DNA from: an uncultured Mailhella sp.
GTDB lineage: Bacteria > Desulfobacterota > Desulfovibrionia > Desulfovibrionales > Desulfovibrionaceae
NCBI GenBank assembly: GCA_905192935.1
Contig: CAJJMX010000121.1
Location: forward strand, 1 to 5,487
DNA: 5,487 bases
Direction: 5' to 3'
Shown here: positions 4,280 to 5,487 of the stretch, one piece after another
Layout: the number at the start of each line of letters is the position of its first letter
Numbering within the stretch: position 1 is the first letter of the stretch
Notes under the pieces: model-generated
Seen by the model: only the letters and a program-made list of their open reading frames with translations
Told to the model about the DNA's origin: nothing
Databases searched by the model: none
Translations under genes and position numbers: made by a program

Positions 4280-5487
4280 ATGATTCAGATACCTCAGGGC
4301 TTCCGTCTCGGTGCGGCCAACGCCGATTTCCGGGGCAAGCATCTCGACCGCAACGACCTTTCCCTTGCCTTCAGCGACGTGCCCGCCACCGTCGCAGGCG
4401 TGTTCACCACCAATCTTTTCCGGGCCGCTCCCGTCCTCGTCTCCGAGGAACACATCAAAGAAGCCGGCGACAGGGGTGTGCGCGGCGTGCTGTTCAACTC
4501 CGGCCAGGCCAACGCCTGCACCGGCGAGACCGGCAGGGAAAACTGTCTGCGCACGCTCGACATGGTACGGGACGCCCTGAAGGACGCCGGCGTGAACGTG
4601 TCTTCAGACGATCTTCTGCCCGCCTCCACCGGCGTCATCGGAGCGCAGATGCCCATGGACAAGTGGGAAGCCGCCGTTCCCTCTCTCGTGGCCTCTCTCG
4701 GCAAGGTGGATATCGAAGGCCTTGCCCGCGCCATGATGACCACGGACGCCTATCCCAAGATGTCCGGCCGGGAACTTGCCCTTGAAGGCGGAACCGTCCG
4801 TCTTGCGGGCGTGGCCAAGGGCGCGGGCATGATCTGCCCCAACATGGCCACCATGCTCTCCCTCGTCATGTGCGACGCCTCCGTGGAGCCCTCCGCCTGG
4901 CGCGCCATGTTCCGCCGCGCGGCCGATGCCACGTTCAACCGCGTGAGCGTCGACGGCGACACCTCCACCAACGACTCGCTCTACGGCCTTGCCAACGGCG
5001 CTTCCGGCGTCACGGTCAGGGAAAGCGAACTTCCCGTCCTGGAAAAGGCGCTCACCGAAGTGCTCGGCGAACTGGCCTACATGCTCGTCAAGGACGGCGA
5101 AGGCGCCACCAAGGTCATGCACATCCACGTCACGGGCGCCGCCTGCGACGAGGACGCCGAAAAGGTGGCCCGCACCGTGGGTCATTCCCAGCTCGTGAAG
5201 ACGGCCATGTTCGGCCGCGATCCCAACTGGGGCCGAATCGTGGCCGCCGCAGGCCGCGCGGGCGTGAACTTCGATCCCATGGCGCTGCGCGTGACCCTCT
5301 GCGGCGTGGAGCTGTTCCGCAACGGCCGTCCCACGGACCTCGACTTCGACGCTCTGCTTGAGGAACCTCTCAAGAACGTGGATCTGCCTCTCGACATCGT
5401 GCTCGGCACAGGTCCCGGCGAAGCGCGCCTGCTCCCCTCCGATCTTTCCCACGGATACGTGTCCCTCAACTCCGACTACCGCTCGTA
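4280..5487 (+). CDS. argJ: Arginine biosynthesis protein ArgJ (glutamate N-acetyltransferase), stop codon cut by window edge
   Basis: ArgJ transfers the acetyl group from N-acetylornithine to glutamate, recycling it in the cyclic arginine pathway; some members also acetylate glutamate from acetyl-CoA. It is cytoplasmic and matures by self-cleavage into two chains. The 402 visible residues show NSGQANACTG (73-82), the oxyanion-hole region STGVIG (116-121, T117-G118), MTTDAYPK (153-160) and the cleavage site KGAGMICPNMATML, whose T191 would become the N-terminal nucleophile of the beta chain. Further along are DGDTSTND, FGRDPNWGRI and the C-terminal YVSLNSDYRS. ArgJ proteins normally end in a sequence like NADYRT, and the last two bases in the window are TA, so the gene is almost certainly complete but for the final base of TAA or TAG. 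The ATG at 4280 has GGAG eight bases upstream. argJ is transcribed away from lepB. Substrate range (one or two activities) cannot be told from sequence alone. Confidence 0.97.
   Translation, partial: MIQIPQGFRLGAANADFRGKHLDRNDLSLAFSDVPATVAGVFTTNLFRAAPVLVSEEHIKEAGDRGVRGVLFNSGQANACTGETGRENCLRTLDMVRDALKDAGVNVSSDDLLPASTGVIGAQMPMDKWEAAVPSLVASLGKVDIEGLARAMMTTDAYPKMSGRELALEGGTVRLAGVAKGAGMICPNMATMLSLVMCDASVEPSAWRAMFRRAADATFNRVSVDGDTSTNDSLYGLANGASGVTVRESELPVLEKALTEVLGELAYMLVKDGEGATKVMHIHVTGAACDEDAEKVARTVGHSQLVKTAMFGRDPNWGRIVAAAGRAGVNFDPMALRVTLCGVELFRNGRPTDLDFDALLEEPLKNVDLPLDIVLGTGPGEARLLPSDLSHGYVSLNSDYRS

Noticed and set aside
4073..4453. N-terminal extension of the lepB frame up to 4453
   Set aside because: The extension is not LepB-like, overlaps the argJ coding start and the divergent promoter region, and LepB normally begins just ahead of its membrane anchor.
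4604..5452. A 282-codon open frame on the minus strand opposite argJ
   Set aside because: Same shadow pattern (Gly, His, Ala and Val rich, no motifs). argJ on the plus strand is unmistakable.

Overview
The window is GC-rich (roughly 60% or more by eye), densely coded bacterial chromosome with no sign of mobile DNA. It holds housekeeping genes: rnhA (partial), an LtaS-type membrane phosphoglycerol-transferase-like gene, a small dual-CXXC protein gene, recR, lepB and argJ. The protein style suggests a Gram-negative of the Desulfovibrionaceae type (Desulfovibrio/Bilophila-like): ArgJ-based cyclic arginine synthesis, a RecR with an unusual V-A-E-W-D Toprim start, and a short two-CXXC protein of a kind I associate with that group. 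This placement is inference from remembered protein features and was not checked by a search.

Layout. Five genes run leftward (minus strand) and one runs rightward. From the right: argJ (plus) begins at 4280 and runs off the right edge; its last two visible bases, TA, are probably the start of its stop codon. A 207-bp divergent gap (4073-4279) separates it from lepB (minus, 4072-3458). A very strong intrinsic terminator lies in the 94-bp lepB-recR gap. Then, all on the minus strand, come recR (GTG start, 3363-2758), the dual-CXXC gene (2686-2480), the LtaS-like sulfatase-fold gene (2428-317) and rnhA (320 to beyond the left edge). The last two overlap by four bases (ATGA).

How they fit together. 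recR, the CXXC gene, the LtaS-like gene and rnhA could form one transcription unit, with gaps of 71, 51 and -4 bases. RecR (recombination mediator) and RNase HI (RNA:DNA hybrid removal) both serve genome maintenance. LepB and the LtaS-like enzyme serve the cell envelope. ArgJ is arginine biosynthesis and is divergently transcribed. No gap exceeds 300 bases.

I found no novel multi-gene system. The observations most worth a second look are the small dual-CXXC protein of unknown role, the strong terminator set only 22 bases ahead of the recR start, the perfect 16-bp palindrome downstream of recR, and the unknown substrate of the LtaS-like enzyme translationally coupled to rnhA.
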